Part shown: one piece after another, positions 21,342 through 31,959 of the stretch | Layout: every line of letters starts with the position of its first letter | Position numbering within the stretch: position 1 is the first letter of the stretch | Source: Craspedostauros australis | Taxonomy: Eukaryota; Bacillariophyta; Bacillariophyceae; Mastogloiales; Achnanthaceae | NCBI GenBank assembly: GCA_026770025.1 | Contig: JAMXDE010000028.1 | Span: 310,001-374,000, forward strand | DNA length: 64,000 nucleotides | Direction of reading: 5' to 3' | Notes under the pieces: model-generated | The model's input: the letters and a program-made list of their open reading frames with translations, nothing else | Told to the model about the DNA's origin: nothing | The model's database searches: none | Position numbers and translations under genes: made by a program

Positions 21342-22742
21342 ATGACAGCTCCTGGAATCCGCCGACCGCGTACGTTCCGCAATCCCATCAACCCGTGCAC
21401 CATGATGATGGGGGAGTCGTACTTCTCGGCGGACGGTGACGACGACATCTCCAAGACGATCATCGAGGCGCCGAAGCTGTCATGGAGAGAGGATCCGTCT
21501 GTCACCTACAGCGACTGGACCATCGTGGTGGAGACGGGGCACAATGAATTCGATTCCAGAACGTATCACGTTCACAAGAGCATCCTGAGCGTGGGACCGC
21601 GAAGCAGCAAGTACTTCTCCAAACTCTTCCACGAACAGTCCAAGCACTACAATGGCAAGCACAACCAGGTTACGAAGATCGAACTCGACCAGCAGGATGC
21701 CAACTGCTTCCCCCTCCTCCTCGACTTCATGTACGACATCTCAGCCGATTCCAACGACGATGACTCTCTCTCCCTCGTTGCCGGCGACGAGATGGACACA
21801 TCCAACGCCGTCTCGCTGCGTCACCTCGCGCGATTGTTCGACTGCGAAGGATTGATCCTGGCTGTCAATAAATTCATTCAGAAGGATCTTTCGCTCAAGA
21901 CGGGGCCTATCTACCTTACGCACGCGTACTACTACCAGGACACGAGGCTGGTGGAATCCGCCAAGCGACTGTGCGTCGAGAACTTTCATCAGCTGAAGAC
22001 CAAGTCACTGACCAGGCTGCCGTTGGAGCTGTTCCGCGAGCTGGTCCATTCCGTCCAGAATGCAGCGAAATCGCCGCGCAATATAGAGAAATTCGAACGT
22101 CACTCGCTGAGTCTGCAAATGAGCACTGTCGTGTGGCAGTTCTTTGAAACCAACAGACCCGATCTGACCGTGGAGCTGCTGCTCGAGCTGACGGATGAGA
22201 GCATCATGCCCAGGATGGCATTCGAGCCTGCCGTCGGCCTGACGGGCCTGGCCCGAGATCTGGACACGACCGACATCGATGTGGAGTCCAACGAATGGAA
22301 AAGGCTGGCTCATTTGTTCCGACGCTGCTCCAGAGCCGTGGTGCGCGACTACGACTGGAAGGAGTTCGAGGTGGAGTCTGCGCTGGATGAGTACATCTTC
22401 GGCGCATGCGCCATGGAGAATTCGAAGCTGGAGAGTCTGTTTTTCGCAACGTCCTTCAGTTCCTTCCTGGAGAAGGCCCAGCATGATCAGAAGAACATAG
22501 CGCTCACCACTGGCAATTCGAAGCAGCAGCTGCAGGATCTGCGCAAGGAGAATTCGGATCTCCAGCATCGCAATAACCACCTGACCGACGAGATCGACCG
22601 GTACAAACTGATGCAGGCAGACACGAAGGAGGAATTGCTACTCGTGAAGCAACAGCTGAAGGAGATCAGGAAATCGCAGCAGATGCAGCATCAGCAAATG
22701 ACGCCGAAGCAGCCAGCGTACGATACCTGTGGTCTCCGTTAG
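21342..22742 (+). CDS. BTB/POZ domain protein with C-terminal coiled coil, 466 aa
   Basis: The start is the in-frame ATG at 21342; the longer open frame begins at a GTG and is not used. After about 50 residues comes a BTB fold: DWTIVVETG, then FDSRTYHVHKSILSVGPRSSKYF (about 58-92), the characteristic H-K-x-x-L-x-x-x-S-x-Y-F pattern. It continues through FPLLLDFMYD (about 123) and RHLARLFDCEGL. A helical BACK-like stretch follows (about 180-310), and a strongly heptad C-terminal segment (about 386-450: LQDLRKENSDLQHRNNHLTD, ELLLVKQQLKEI) is predicted to be a coiled coil. BTB proteins dimerise and often bring substrates to CUL3 ubiquitin ligases; whether this one binds cullin is unknown. Similar BTB-plus-coiled-coil proteins occur in diatoms as uncharacterised families. 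Single exon, intact. Confidence 0.85.
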   Translation: MTAPGIRRPRTFRNPINPCTMMMGESYFSADGDDDISKTIIEAPKLSWREDPSVTYSDWTIVVETGHNEFDSRTYHVHKSILSVGPRSSKYFSKLFHEQSKHYNGKHNQVTKIELDQQDANCFPLLLDFMYDISADSNDDDSLSLVAGDEMDTSNAVSLRHLARLFDCEGLILAVNKFIQKDLSLKTGPIYLTHAYYYQDTRLVESAKRLCVENFHQLKTKSLTRLPLELFRELVHSVQNAAKSPRNIEKFERHSLSLQMSTVVWQFFETNRPDLTVELLLELTDESIMPRMAFEPAVGLTGLARDLDTTDIDVESNEWKRLAHLFRRCSRAVVRDYDWKEFEVESALDEYIFGACAMENSKLESLFFATSFSSFLEKAQHDQKNIALTTGNSKQQLQDLRKENSDLQHRNNHLTDEIDRYKLMQADTKEELLLVKQQLKEIRKSQQMQHQQMTPKQPAYDTCGLR

Positions 22743-23385
22743 CTCCCTTGGCGCGCCCGTCGCTGTTTCTCACAATGTACTAGGACGCATTTGGAAGGAT
22801 GTATGCCTCCAGAGGGTTCGACCACGAGCAGGCACAGGCGCCCAAACAGCAGCAACAAAAACGAAGAAAAGGGAAGACGTGGACGAAGAGAGACCGAGGC
22901 AAGTCGCAGCTTATTGCAGCGCCCACAACGGTTCACGACTCTGTGGACATCAAGTTAGTTGAAGCCTTCGTCGTTGTTGTTGTCGTCGTCTTTCTACTGC
23001 ACAGCATTTTTATAGAGACAAGAGAGAATTTTTCACTTTGTCTCCTTTCCGCACTGCACGCTGCATACAAGCACGTAGCTTGATCGGCTCCACTGTCAGT
23101 TCATGATGGATGATCATCTCTTTTGTGGAGCAGAAATGTGTGAATTCCATCTGATTTCATTTCAGCCCAGACAGTTTCAAACAAATAGAGTTGAGTAGAT
23201 GGAGGAGAGGAGAGAAGTGAACAACACCCTCTTGCTTGTACCGACTGTCCAGGTACAGAAATTGTGCTGACGAATAATGCAGTTCCTATGTACCGACCAT
23301 TTAATACGCATCGATTCGATCCGATCCGATCCGATACTCTGCTTCTCTCCACCCCAAATGCTGACCCCGCTCCGACCACACCATT
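22743..23385. other. Convergent intergenic region between the BTB gene and TAF5
   Basis: This holds the 3' ends of two convergent genes. It contains a GTT/GTC-rich stretch at about 22970-22995 and a short GATCC repeat at about 23314-23335. No gene is supported. Confidence 0.6.
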
Positions 23386-26300
23386 CTAGGCACTCTTCGA
23401 ATGATCGACGGAAATCGCATTGGCGTACTTCCCAACCGACAGGAGCAAGTTTCGTTTCGTGTACTGCAAGTCCAACAGTATCGTGCGTCTGGTCTGGTAC
23501 GTCTTCACGGGCGTGTCCGTCACCACGGGCATGCTGAACATGTTCTGGACATCCCACACCCGCACGCAGCAATCGTCACCGCCTGTTGCCAACGCTCGGC
23601 CACAGCTGCTGAAGGCCAAGCTGTGGACCATCGATGGCGGGCGGCTCGATGCCGAGTCGGCCGACTTGTTCGGCCTCAGCTCCGTCATCTTCTTCCCCGT
23701 CCCCAAATCCCACAGATGAACGATGCCAGAGTAGTCCGATGCGCTTGCGTATCGCCCGCACGGCGAGATCTTGACATTGTTCAGTCCCCGAGAACATCCG
23801 TTCAGCAGGCGCACGCAGCGCGCTGTCTGGACGTCCCACAGCCTCGCCGTCTTGTCGTCCGCGCCCGTGAGGATGTAGTTGCAGTTGGGGTGGAAAACGA
23901 CGGAGTTGACGCTCTTGGATGTGTGACCGGCGAAGAGACGCACAGGCGCTCCTCGATCCGTGGTCCACATGCGTGCAGTCGCATCGCCCCCGGCCGAAGC
24001 AAAATAGTAGCCGCTGGGGGCGAAAGCAACTGACCAGATGGGTGCGTTAGGCGCGTGTCCACGGTACACCCCAAGCGCCGCCCCGCTCGTGTATGGATTG
24101 ATCTCCGACTTGAGATCCGGCACCGTCATCGTCGCAGACTTCTTTGCTGCGATGAGATCCTTCGTGGCCTTCTCGAAGACTTCCCTTGCAGGACCGTGCG
24201 TGATCTTGGACCCGTCCTTGACAAGGCTGGAGGCTGATGACTTGGCTGCCTTGCTCCCTCCCTTGGACCGCTCCGCCTTCTTCGGCTTGTCCTTGGACGG
24301 TGTCGGTTTGCCAACGTCTCCGAACGTACCTTGCGCCATGGTATCCCACAACCGGATGGAGCCGTCGCCACCGGCGCTCAGAAGGGTGCGGCCATCACGA
24401 TTCCAATCGATGTCGAATACTGGGAAACCGTTTTTGTGACCCAGCAGCACCTGGGTGGGGTCTCCCATCGCCCCGTCTCCTGATGCCTGATCCTTGAGGT
24501 TCCAGATCCGCACTGCAGCATCATCGCAACCCACCGCGATGTACCGACCATCCGGAGGGCACGACTTCGCGCAGCACAGGCCAATACCCGACTCGCTCCA
24601 GAGCCCGGCGATGTCAGAGACGGCCGACGAACCAGACGCGAGTTTTCGACCCAGCGATGATTTTGCGCGCACCTTCGCTATGCCTGGGCCATCCGAGCAC
24701 AAAGTTGACAGTAGGATGGAGGGCTGGAACGCATCTGCCGTAGGTGATGACATGGATCCTGCCATCTGCGACGGATCTTGCCCAGCGTGAGCATCATCCT
24801 TGCCACCTCTGCTGGTTTTGGTGGCGGCGTTGTGAGTGGTGGCTGATGACATGACATCGTATCCTCGCTTCCGCTCCAGTGCTTCGAGACGACGGAATCC
24901 GTTGACCAGCATGGCCCTGTTGAAGATGATCGCCTTCTTTGCCGCCGCAGCAGCCGCTTCGTCGCTGTATTCTTCATCCAGGTGGAATTTCGGAAATGGA
25001 AGCTCGTCATCCTCCATGGAATCCTTGCTGCGATAAGGCAACGGTGCCGCCCAGTTGACTGCCTCGTTTTCGTTGATCCCGGAGTATATCCTCGTCTTTG
25101 TGTTTTTGGGGTCCCGCTTGGTATCGCGGTTGTCGTCGAGGATGCATGCGGGCGTGAAGGGCAGCGGATGGCGACGTTCGATATGGAGCTCGCATTTGGT
25201 TTGCAGCAGCGTGCTCATCGCGAGTAGCGATTCATCGAGGGTGTTGTTGTTGAGGAAGGAGGCGAGCATGCCGTACGATGCCGTGGACAGCGTGAGCTGC
25301 CATCGGAACGCCCTGGCTCTGCGTAAGAATGGCAGATCGTGCAACCGATCGAACGCCGCGGATGCCCGCAACGCAATCGCGGCGTGCTTCTGCCGCAGCA
25401 TGGAGATGTTTTGATCGCATTCCTGCACGGCCACGCGGATCTTCTTGCGGGAGGCTTCCGTCGTCGCCTTGCGTTGAAGCTCCTCCTTCTTGGTTTGGTA
25501 GCGTGCGATCTGATGGATGATGGTCTTGAGGTTGTTGGAGGCCTCGAGGTGCTGCGAGTTGAGGCTGTTGAGCTTGATCACCTCCTCAGTGGTGGAGCAA
25601 TGGAAAAGATCCTTGTACTCACCCTCGTACAGCGGCTCGTACACCGGTTGGAATGCGTCTCGCAGGACTTGCGCCGTGGATTCCATCCCCACCTCAAGCA
25701 GCTCGCAGTAAGTGTGCACCAGCAATGCAAAGGTCACCGAAAGCAGCTCGGGCTTGGCGGAGGGAGGCAGAGCGAAGGATTCTTCAGGTTTGATCTTCTT
25801 GCGATTGGTCTGGTGCGGCGTGACCATCTCCTTCATGATGGTCGACAGCGATAGTTCCTTCGTGTCCTGGCTTCTCTGGTGGGTCTCGATGATCTCCCTG
25901 GCCTTCTGGATGGGATTGTGGGTCTTTGGTTGGATGTGCGTGCCTACGTTGTCATCTGGAAGCGTGAGCACCCACAGCTGCAGCGAGGTGAAGGCGTTGA
26001 GGTAGTTGCGCGCCTCCTGAACCCCGATCTTCGGCGGTATGTCTTTACCGTTCTTATCCTTGAGGATCTTTTGCACCGCATGGCTGTCTGGGACGCCCCA
26101 TTGGACGATGGGGGCAACAGCATCGCGGTCGTAGCCGTACCCACCACCCGTCGACCGGGTCAGCAGGGAACGCTGGTTTCTGAAGACATTGTCATCGTTC
26201 TCCAGCTGCACCCGCAGCGCCGATGTGGTGGCGGGAACGTTGAGAGACTGCTGCTGTTCTTCCTTCTTCTCTTGGTTGTCTTTTGCGCTATCCTTGTCTT

Positions 26301-26847
26301 GCTCATTATGTTTCTGATTCTGCTTCTTCGGATCCACCTTCTCGCTGCTCTTGGATTCGACGTTGGCTTTCGGTTTGTCTTTATCTTTGTCCTTGCTCCT
26401 GCCGGTATCTTTGCCGGTATCCTTCAGCTTGTCCTTGGTTTCCGATTTGTCATCGCCATCCGACTTGCCGATCATGTTCGTGAGTTCGAGCACGGCGGCC
26501 GTCATGCCTCGCTTCTTGAGATAGTCCAGCACGGCCTGATCCGTGGGATCCATGGTCGGCTTCTTGTCATCGCGGCTTGCGCCTGCCGCTGGGTTTGTGG
26601 TCGCTTTCTTGGCCATCGGCGATGCACCAGCGCTTGCATTCGATGCAGCTTGCGCCTTGGATTGTGCTTGCGCTTGCACTTGCGTCTTTGAGGATGCGGA
26701 AGGCGACGAGATGACCATGGGAGCGGACGTCGATCCGGAAGCGGAGGAGGCAGCTGAGGATGCACCGGTCGGCTTGGTGGTGCTGCCACTTCCTGATGCA
26801 GAACCAGCTCCCGACGATGCGGCATTCTTTGGCGGTCCACCCGACAT
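23386..26847 (-). CDS. TAF5: Transcription initiation factor TFIID subunit 5 (TAF5), 1,153 aa
   Basis: TAF5 is a scaffold shared by TFIID (and, in many eukaryotes, SAGA) that holds histone-fold TAFs in the nucleus. The protein starts at ATG 26847; the frame is open further to a GTG and is ignored. Low-complexity Ser/Ala/Lys-rich sequence contains a LisH-like helix (QAVLDYLKKRGMTAAVLEL, about 103-128). The TAF5 N-terminal domain follows, with EARNYLNAFTSLQLWVL and TYCELLEVGMESTAQVLRDA, then YEPLYEGEYKDLF. The C-terminal third has six recognisable WD40 repeats, including VGCDDAAVRIWNLKD, AGGDGSIRLWDTM, AGGDATARMWTTD, GADDKTARLWDVQ, and GGDDCCVRVWDVQ near the end. It is longer than the roughly 800-residue animal protein because of the spacers. 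No introns seen. It shares a divergent intergenic region with the gene at 27604. Confidence 0.9.
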   Translation of the reverse strand: MSGGPPKNAASSGAGSASGSGSTTKPTGASSAASSASGSTSAPMVISSPSASSKTQVQAQAQSKAQAASNASAGASPMAKKATTNPAAGASRDDKKPTMDPTDQAVLDYLKKRGMTAAVLELTNMIGKSDGDDKSETKDKLKDTGKDTGRSKDKDKDKPKANVESKSSEKVDPKKQNQKHNEQDKDSAKDNQEKKEEQQQSLNVPATTSALRVQLENDDNVFRNQRSLLTRSTGGGYGYDRDAVAPIVQWGVPDSHAVQKILKDKNGKDIPPKIGVQEARNYLNAFTSLQLWVLTLPDDNVGTHIQPKTHNPIQKAREIIETHQRSQDTKELSLSTIMKEMVTPHQTNRKKIKPEESFALPPSAKPELLSVTFALLVHTYCELLEVGMESTAQVLRDAFQPVYEPLYEGEYKDLFHCSTTEEVIKLNSLNSQHLEASNNLKTIIHQIARYQTKKEELQRKATTEASRKKIRVAVQECDQNISMLRQKHAAIALRASAAFDRLHDLPFLRRARAFRWQLTLSTASYGMLASFLNNNTLDESLLAMSTLLQTKCELHIERRHPLPFTPACILDDNRDTKRDPKNTKTRIYSGINENEAVNWAAPLPYRSKDSMEDDELPFPKFHLDEEYSDEAAAAAAKKAIIFNRAMLVNGFRRLEALERKRGYDVMSSATTHNAATKTSRGGKDDAHAGQDPSQMAGSMSSPTADAFQPSILLSTLCSDGPGIAKVRAKSSLGRKLASGSSAVSDIAGLWSESGIGLCCAKSCPPDGRYIAVGCDDAAVRIWNLKDQASGDGAMGDPTQVLLGHKNGFPVFDIDWNRDGRTLLSAGGDGSIRLWDTMAQGTFGDVGKPTPSKDKPKKAERSKGGSKAAKSSASSLVKDGSKITHGPAREVFEKATKDLIAAKKSATMTVPDLKSEINPYTSGAALGVYRGHAPNAPIWSVAFAPSGYYFASAGGDATARMWTTDRGAPVRLFAGHTSKSVNSVVFHPNCNYILTGADDKTARLWDVQTARCVRLLNGCSRGLNNVKISPCGRYASASDYSGIVHLWDLGTGKKMTELRPNKSADSASSRPPSMVHSLAFSSCGRALATGGDDCCVRVWDVQNMFSMPVVTDTPVKTYQTRRTILLDLQYTKRNLLLSVGKYANAISVDHSKSA

Positions 26848-27603
26848 ACTATTCACCACAATCAACGGAATGTGCGACACGCTGTGGGCTATGCGCTGTC
26901 CGTGCGAGGAAACAGGAAATAATGTGCAACAGTAAGCTGCTCTGCTCTACTATGGAAGTTGCGTGTCGTACAAGCTAATGCACGTGTGCTACTGCGACTG
27001 CGACTGCGATTGCGGTTGCGACTGCGATTAGATTGGATTGTGAGGGGTTTGGATTTCGCCAGTTGTCGTGTTGTTGCCGTTGCGTTGTTGTTTTTGCTTT
27101 TGTTGTGGTGGCAAATTCGCACGGCAAAGAGAGATGCGACGGCAACTTCGCCATGGCCGACTTGTTTTTTGGCTTGTTGTTGTTGTTTTTGTTTGTGATG
27201 GAGTAGTTCGATTCGCATGAATCGAGGAATGATAAAACGGGTTTGGAGTACGTGGATAGTTCCGTTTGTTCATGAGATGACTCCATCGACCGACAGCCGA
27301 CAATGCGAATTGCGAGTTCTGTCCGTCGTGGGGTGATGGGACCGATCTTCTTTTTCGCTCCCTGCAGCGTGGAAACAACACGATGTTTGACGCGTAACGC
27401 AGAAACACGAACGGTAGCAAAGAGGCAAAACGAGAGCAGCAAACGAAGCAAAACAAACGGGAGGAAGGACAAACAACCGTGGTGCAAACTGCTGCGCACG
27501 AACTGCCGCGCCAACACCAACTGAAGATCACCATCGTCAACATCAACATCGACATCGACATTGTAACTGGCAGAACGAATCCGCAACAAGACCGATAGTC
27601 ACC
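26848..27603. other. Divergent promoter region between TAF5 and the small mitochondrial-type gene
   Basis: This 756-bp region carries the promoters of both genes. A hexamer-like run of GCGACT/GCGATT units lies at about 26990-27030, and TTG/TTGTTG-rich tracts lie at 27065-27195. ORFs on the minus strand here are low complexity and are not called. Confidence 0.6.
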
Positions 27604-28430
27604 ATGTTGTCCACCATCGCAAGACAAGTCTCCCGACCTGCCGCACGTGCTGGTAAGTGCGGAATGGATTCGAGTGCGAGGGTGGTGAGCGTTCAGGAAT
27701 TTTCGCTTTCGTTGCTCGAGTTGTCAAGCCGTGGGGCGTTGAACGAGGTGCACTTGCAGCTGCTCTTGTTGGGGCTACATGGGGTTCGTGCGCTGAAGGA
27801 TGGTGGTGCAGCCAGTGAGTGCGTGGGCCAAATTCCACGCAGAATTGTTCACATGGTGTCCCACCGCAATTGCCAAATCGAAAGCCAATTGCGCATCTCA
27901 TGCTATGATGTCATCAACTAGCCTGGATGTCCATGCTAACATTCTCTTTCACCTTTCGCCTTCCGAACCAACCATGGTATGTGAAATGACGCCACGTAAC
28001 ATCACGCCATGATGCTGCGTTGGATCACACACAACGTTAATGACAAACAACAACGGCAGCCGTCCGCGCACTGTCCACAGCCTCGGACCTGAGCGCAGGC
28101 GAGAATGTCGTCGTCCCACTCATCGCCCAGTCACTGGAGATGACCCTCAGCAGCCCACCGCCGCTGCATCAGTTCGACGAGCCACCTCTCGTGGTTGAGA
28201 CTGACCATCTGGATCTCAGCCCAGGCAAGGAGGTCGAGGAGATGCTTGCCGTCCAGGGACACGTGGTCACCGACATCATCGGCAAGGAGGGATGGGCCAT
28301 GAACGACCCAGCCAAGTACGAGGGACTCATCCCACAGAACGCTGAGTGGACCGAGTTCGTTGACGAGAAGACCGGAGAATGGGTCTACCTCAACGAGTAC
28401 GGTGACCGCGTCGATGCCCCAACTGCTTAA
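27604..28430 (+). CDS. Small mitochondrial-type protein of unknown function, 139 aa, two exons
   Basis: Exon 1 is 27604-27652 and exon 2 is 28060-28430, joined across a 407-bp GT-AG intron (GTAAGT donor, CAACGGCAG acceptor). The split codon rejoins in frame. The product begins MLSTIARQVSRPAARAA followed by VRALST, an Arg/Ser/Ala-rich, acid-free start typical of mitochondrial presequences with a plausible cleavage near RALS/T. The mature part is acidic: HQFDEPPLVVETDHLDL, KEVEEMLAVQGHVVTDII, EWTEFVDEKTGEWVYLNEYG. I do not recognise the family. Size and acidity would suit an accessory subunit of a respiratory or ATP-synthase complex, but that is only a guess. The good splice signals and open frame make the gene itself convincing. 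Confidence 0.75.
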
Positions 28431-29219
28431 GAGCCCATGACACCAAACCATTCGGTCCATTGGTTGACCCATTGTCTGATTGATGGATAACTGATGGATG
28501 GATTGGATGTTTCAACTATACCGTGCATAGGAGAGACAAACATATTGATATCAGCACACACAGAAAGAGTGCAAGCGAAGGAATGTGATTGTGTGTCTGC
28601 CCATGGAAGCTCCATCAGTCCATTTCCTGCATCCGCTCGCCCGTGTACTGGTGACCCCATTCGACAGGCAATATCTCACATTTGATATGTGGTATGCGTC
28701 TGAACACAAGTTGGGGCAGGCCGTTGTCTGGCTCGCACTTGTGTTGTGATGGTATGTCATACTGGCCAAGTTGAGATTAGAGTCAGACAAACCAGCAAAC
28801 ATGATGTGCCATACTCTACGACTATTCTTGGGATGTGACAGAGCCACGATACGTAAAGTAGAGCAGACTGGCCTTGATCTGATGGTGTCGTGGAGGGGAA
28901 TGAGCTGTAGTTGTATCATGTTCTGCGTGGTGCTGTTTGTTGTTACTTCTTGGCGTCGTGTAGATCGACTCGATGGACCGTAGTCGCCAACCTGGACGCT
29001 GCCCCAGCGAACAAGAAGCCGAATCTTTTTCACCATCACCATCACCTGCAACCCCAAACCAACTCCAACATCGTTCGTCAGTTGCCATTCATACGACTAC
29101 AACCGCTGCGGCCGCCTTGGCAGAAGAAGCACAAACCAGAAGTACAACCCGCAACTCGCAACACGCCGATAGTCGCACCACACAAGCACAAATACAAACA
29201 CGCACAAGAGCCTCTCGCC
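28431..29219. other. Intergenic region upstream of the CCDC43-like gene
   Basis: It contains the 3' end of the previous gene and the promoter of the next. Plus-strand frames open into 29219 but have no family features. No RNA gene is recognised. Confidence 0.55.
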
Positions 29220-29900
29220 ATGTCATCGTCACATCATCTCGAAGGCTTCCTGGAGTCACGACTCCCTGAGATCGGGCTGGACTACGATCTGTACGGTCCG
29301 TACGTGCTGGGATTGGAGTCGGAGGACGGCGATGGCTCCACGACGACGACGACGCTGGTTCCCAAGGACGAGATCGAGCAGGTCGTCGAGCTGCTGCGCG
29401 CGTCGAGCGAGAAGGAGGAGCTGACGGAGGACGATGCCGTGTGGGAAGGTCTCGTCGACGACATTCTGTCGAAGATGAAGCTGGACGTGGACGATGTCAA
29501 GAAGCAGCAGAGGGAGGAAGTGCGGTTGCAGAAGGAGAAGTTTGAGCAGCAGCTGGAGCAGGCCAAGAAGGAGCAGGCGGAAGAAAGCAAGAACAAGGAC
29601 GCGGCCGGGGGATCGTCGAAGCCCTCGAACGGCATGGACGATGCCACGAAGAAGGCCATGTTGCAACGGTTTGCGTACGAGGATGACACGGCTGACGGTG
29701 ATGGTGGTACAGAGGATGCTGTGCCGACCAACCGCGACGTTGCGGCAAGCACCAATCTGGAAAAGGCAAGAGAATTGCGAAGTCACAAGGTGCACACCAA
29801 GAAAGAAGAGCAGCAAAAGACGAAAGATCAACGAACCAAGAAGCAGCAGGCGAAGGAGGATCGTCGGAAGCGCTCGACCAAGGGTGAACGGAGGCGGTGA
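29220..29900 (+). CDS. CCDC43-like coiled-coil protein, 226 aa
   Basis: The start is ATG 29220 (MSSSHHLEGFLESRLPEIGL). The first 75 residues match the conserved N-terminal helical domain of CCDC43, where a short LDGRLEALGVD-like helix and YGPYVLGLE are diagnostic. A second conserved patch is VWEGLVDDILSK (about 80-92). A long charged coiled coil follows (about 95-130: QQREEVRLQKEKFEQQLEQA), then the other family hallmark near 147-160 (KKAMLQRFAYEDD, compare ALLAQYADVTDEE in the animal protein). The Lys/Arg-rich tail ends with STKGERRR, as in animal CCDC43 (RTQRGERKR). The cellular role of the family is poorly defined. Single exon, intact, and close to the human length of 224. Confidence 0.85.
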   Translation: MSSSHHLEGFLESRLPEIGLDYDLYGPYVLGLESEDGDGSTTTTTLVPKDEIEQVVELLRASSEKEELTEDDAVWEGLVDDILSKMKLDVDDVKKQQREEVRLQKEKFEQQLEQAKKEQAEESKNKDAAGGSSKPSNGMDDATKKAMLQRFAYEDDTADGDGGTEDAVPTNRDVAASTNLEKARELRSHKVHTKKEEQQKTKDQRTKKQQAKEDRRKRSTKGERRR

Positions 29901-30735
29901 TCCTTGCTCCCTCCATAGTGAACATGAATGGTGTATTCGCATGTGTGCCTGCAAGGAGATAGGCAGGCATGCACAGAGAGAGACAGAGAGAGAGCTCGTC
30001 TCGTGGGTTAAGGTATACGGCAGTGATCGCTGCGAATCTCTGCGAGTCTCACATCGCCGGGCTAGACAGGCAATGGAGTGGAACGGCTGTGGCATGTACG
30101 CACCATGTAGTGTCATACAAGTACTCTCTGTCTGTGGAGAGTACTTGACTTTCATTCACAAGTACACTATGCACCAGTACAAAATCGAGTAAGGCATGAG
30201 AGTTACTCCGTTCTATGAGTGCTCCAGAATTACGTATTCCAACTATCAGCATAACATCTCCGCTCTGTCACCAATGGGCTTCAAATGATTCGAGTAAGGA
30301 ATGCAATATCGCTCTCTTGACTAGTCTCTCAGGTTCTTTCTCTGGAGAGAGAGGGAGTATTATTGTGTCTCTCCGCCGTTCAACTGCATTCATGTGGAGG
30401 GGAGTGGATCTCCTCATCGTGGTTGCATGTCGCATCGTACGAGCTATTCGGGGGCAACCGATCCTCTCAAATGGAGGTGGGAAAGGGGTCGTTAGAGAAT
30501 CTGACCCCTCAAAATTCAAACTTGGAACGCAACAACAGAAATCTCCCGCCACTACGCACACACCACTGTGATCACCACCACGATCATCACCATCATCATC
30601 ACAATGCCAAAGACGACTCGAAACCACCAGAGACACAAAAGCAACACTTGGCAACACAAGGACTTCTCTATCCAATCATTTCAGGAACGAACAGAGGCAA
30701 GAGCAACTCATCTCGAGTGAATTCGAGAAGACAAG
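29901..30735. other. Intergenic region between the CCDC43-like and VMA12-like genes
   Basis: It contains a GA-rich run at about 29976-29992 and a CAT/CAC-rich stretch at about 30575-30605 just upstream of the next gene. ORFs here are low complexity. Both neighbours are on the plus strand. Confidence 0.55.
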
Positions 30736-31773
30736 ATGACACTGGCGAAGAAGAAACTGGAAGGGGTGGAGTTGACGAAGGAGCTCGAGGATCTCCTCAC
30801 GAGATGTCGCATGAACATGCCCAAGGCTGCAGTTGCATCCGCAGGCGTGGCTGAGGCCTGCGACGCCATTCGCGACTACTTCTCCACCAAGAATCTCAAG
30901 AAGTCCAGCGAAGGTGTGCACTTCGTCCCGATCTCCGTGCTTCAATCCATGAGGCTCATTTGGGGTCAGCAATCGTCATTGTCATCGTCATTGTCACTGT
31001 CATCGTCATTTTCTGCTTCTGCTTCAGTATCAGATGGAGCAGCCACAACAACAGCCTCAACAACGGCAGATGCAGATGCAAACTCGTTGCAACAGCTGGA
31101 ACAAGCATTGAGATCTTCATCGTTGGTATTCACAATGACGGGACAGCCCAATGAGGAACAACTGAATCAGCCACTCACGCAAGAGGAAGAAAGGCAAAAG
31201 CAGAAGTTCCAGAAACGAATGGAGCGGCTTCGGCTGCTCAAGGAGGAGAACAAGTACTACAGGCTGACAACCAACATCAATGCCTCCAACAACATTGCGG
31301 ATGATGACATCACCACCAAGTCCATGACGTACGCAGCCAGCGTCGGCTTGAACATGATCATCGCCCCGATCTCCTTCGGCACCTTCATGTACTTCTTCGC
31401 CGGATCCCTGTTGGATTGGATCTTCGCGGGGTCCTTCGAGGCGCCCAAAAACAACAACGCGCCCGATATCAAGCGCGTCCTCATCGGTGTCGTCAGCGGC
31501 GTCGCCATGCTCTTCATCGAGATGATCCTCTTCGTCATTCGGACGCACGAACTCGAACGGCACACGCGCAAGAAGAACAAGAACGCCGCCAAGAAACCGT
31601 TCGGACATTACACCTCGAACACGGCGCGGGACACGATGATCCTCATCGAATCCAAATCGCAATCGGATTCAAAGTCGAACGCCGCTTCCAAGTTAGACTC
31701 GAAGTCAGACTCGAAGTCAAACACGAAGTCAGACTCGAAGTCCAACTCGAAGTCAAACTCAGATTCAAAGTAG
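30736..31773 (+). CDS. VMA12/TMEM199-like V-ATPase assembly factor, 345 aa
   Basis: Vma12-family proteins sit in the ER membrane and help assemble the membrane sector of the vacuolar H+-ATPase with Vma21 and Vma22. Here the N-terminal cytosolic part is followed by a Ser-rich spacer. The conserved family block QKRMERLRLLKEENKYYRLT (about 154-173) follows, and two hydrophobic segments at about 201-231 (GLNMIIAPISFGTFMYFFAG) and 248-268 (VLIGVVSGVAMLFIEMILFV). This is the two-span topology of the family. The C-terminus is a run of SK/DSK/NSK repeats encoded by an AAGTC-rich minisatellite (31660-31770). The spacer and tail make it longer than the roughly 210-residue animal protein. It converges with POLE2, whose stop is 186 bp away. 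Confidence 0.85.
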   Translation: MTLAKKKLEGVELTKELEDLLTRCRMNMPKAAVASAGVAEACDAIRDYFSTKNLKKSSEGVHFVPISVLQSMRLIWGQQSSLSSSLSLSSSFSASASVSDGAATTTASTTADADANSLQQLEQALRSSSLVFTMTGQPNEEQLNQPLTQEEERQKQKFQKRMERLRLLKEENKYYRLTTNINASNNIADDDITTKSMTYAASVGLNMIIAPISFGTFMYFFAGSLLDWIFAGSFEAPKNNNAPDIKRVLIGVVSGVAMLFIEMILFVIRTHELERHTRKKNKNAAKKPFGHYTSNTARDTMILIESKSQSDSKSNAASKLDSKSDSKSNTKSDSKSNSKSNSDSK

Positions 31774-31959
31774 AGGACATCCACAGTCTTGAGAGCATAC
31801 TTACAAATACAATACTTCAATCAGTCAGGTGAGAAATGACATCACGAGACGTTGGAGGAGACAGGAGAAGAACACGATAGAGCAAGTATCATATAATAGG
31901 ATCAAAGTTGAGTGTGTATCTTTCTTCATCTTGTGTTACATTTATCATCTAACCACACT
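31774..31959. terminator. Shared 3' region between the convergent VMA12-like and POLE2 genes
   Basis: 186 bp separate the two stop codons. AT-rich sequence (for example TATCATATAATAGG at about 31888) probably serves both transcripts' 3' ends. Overlapping 3' UTRs are likely (inference). Confidence 0.4.

Noticed and set aside
26848..26880. Upstream start for TAF5 at 26880
   Set aside because: That codon is GTG; ATG 26847 is the first standard start in frame.
30960..31154. Ile/Val-rich ORF overlapping the VMA12-like gene
   Set aside because: It is a frame-shifted reading of the TCATCGTCATTG repeat that encodes the Ser-rich spacer.
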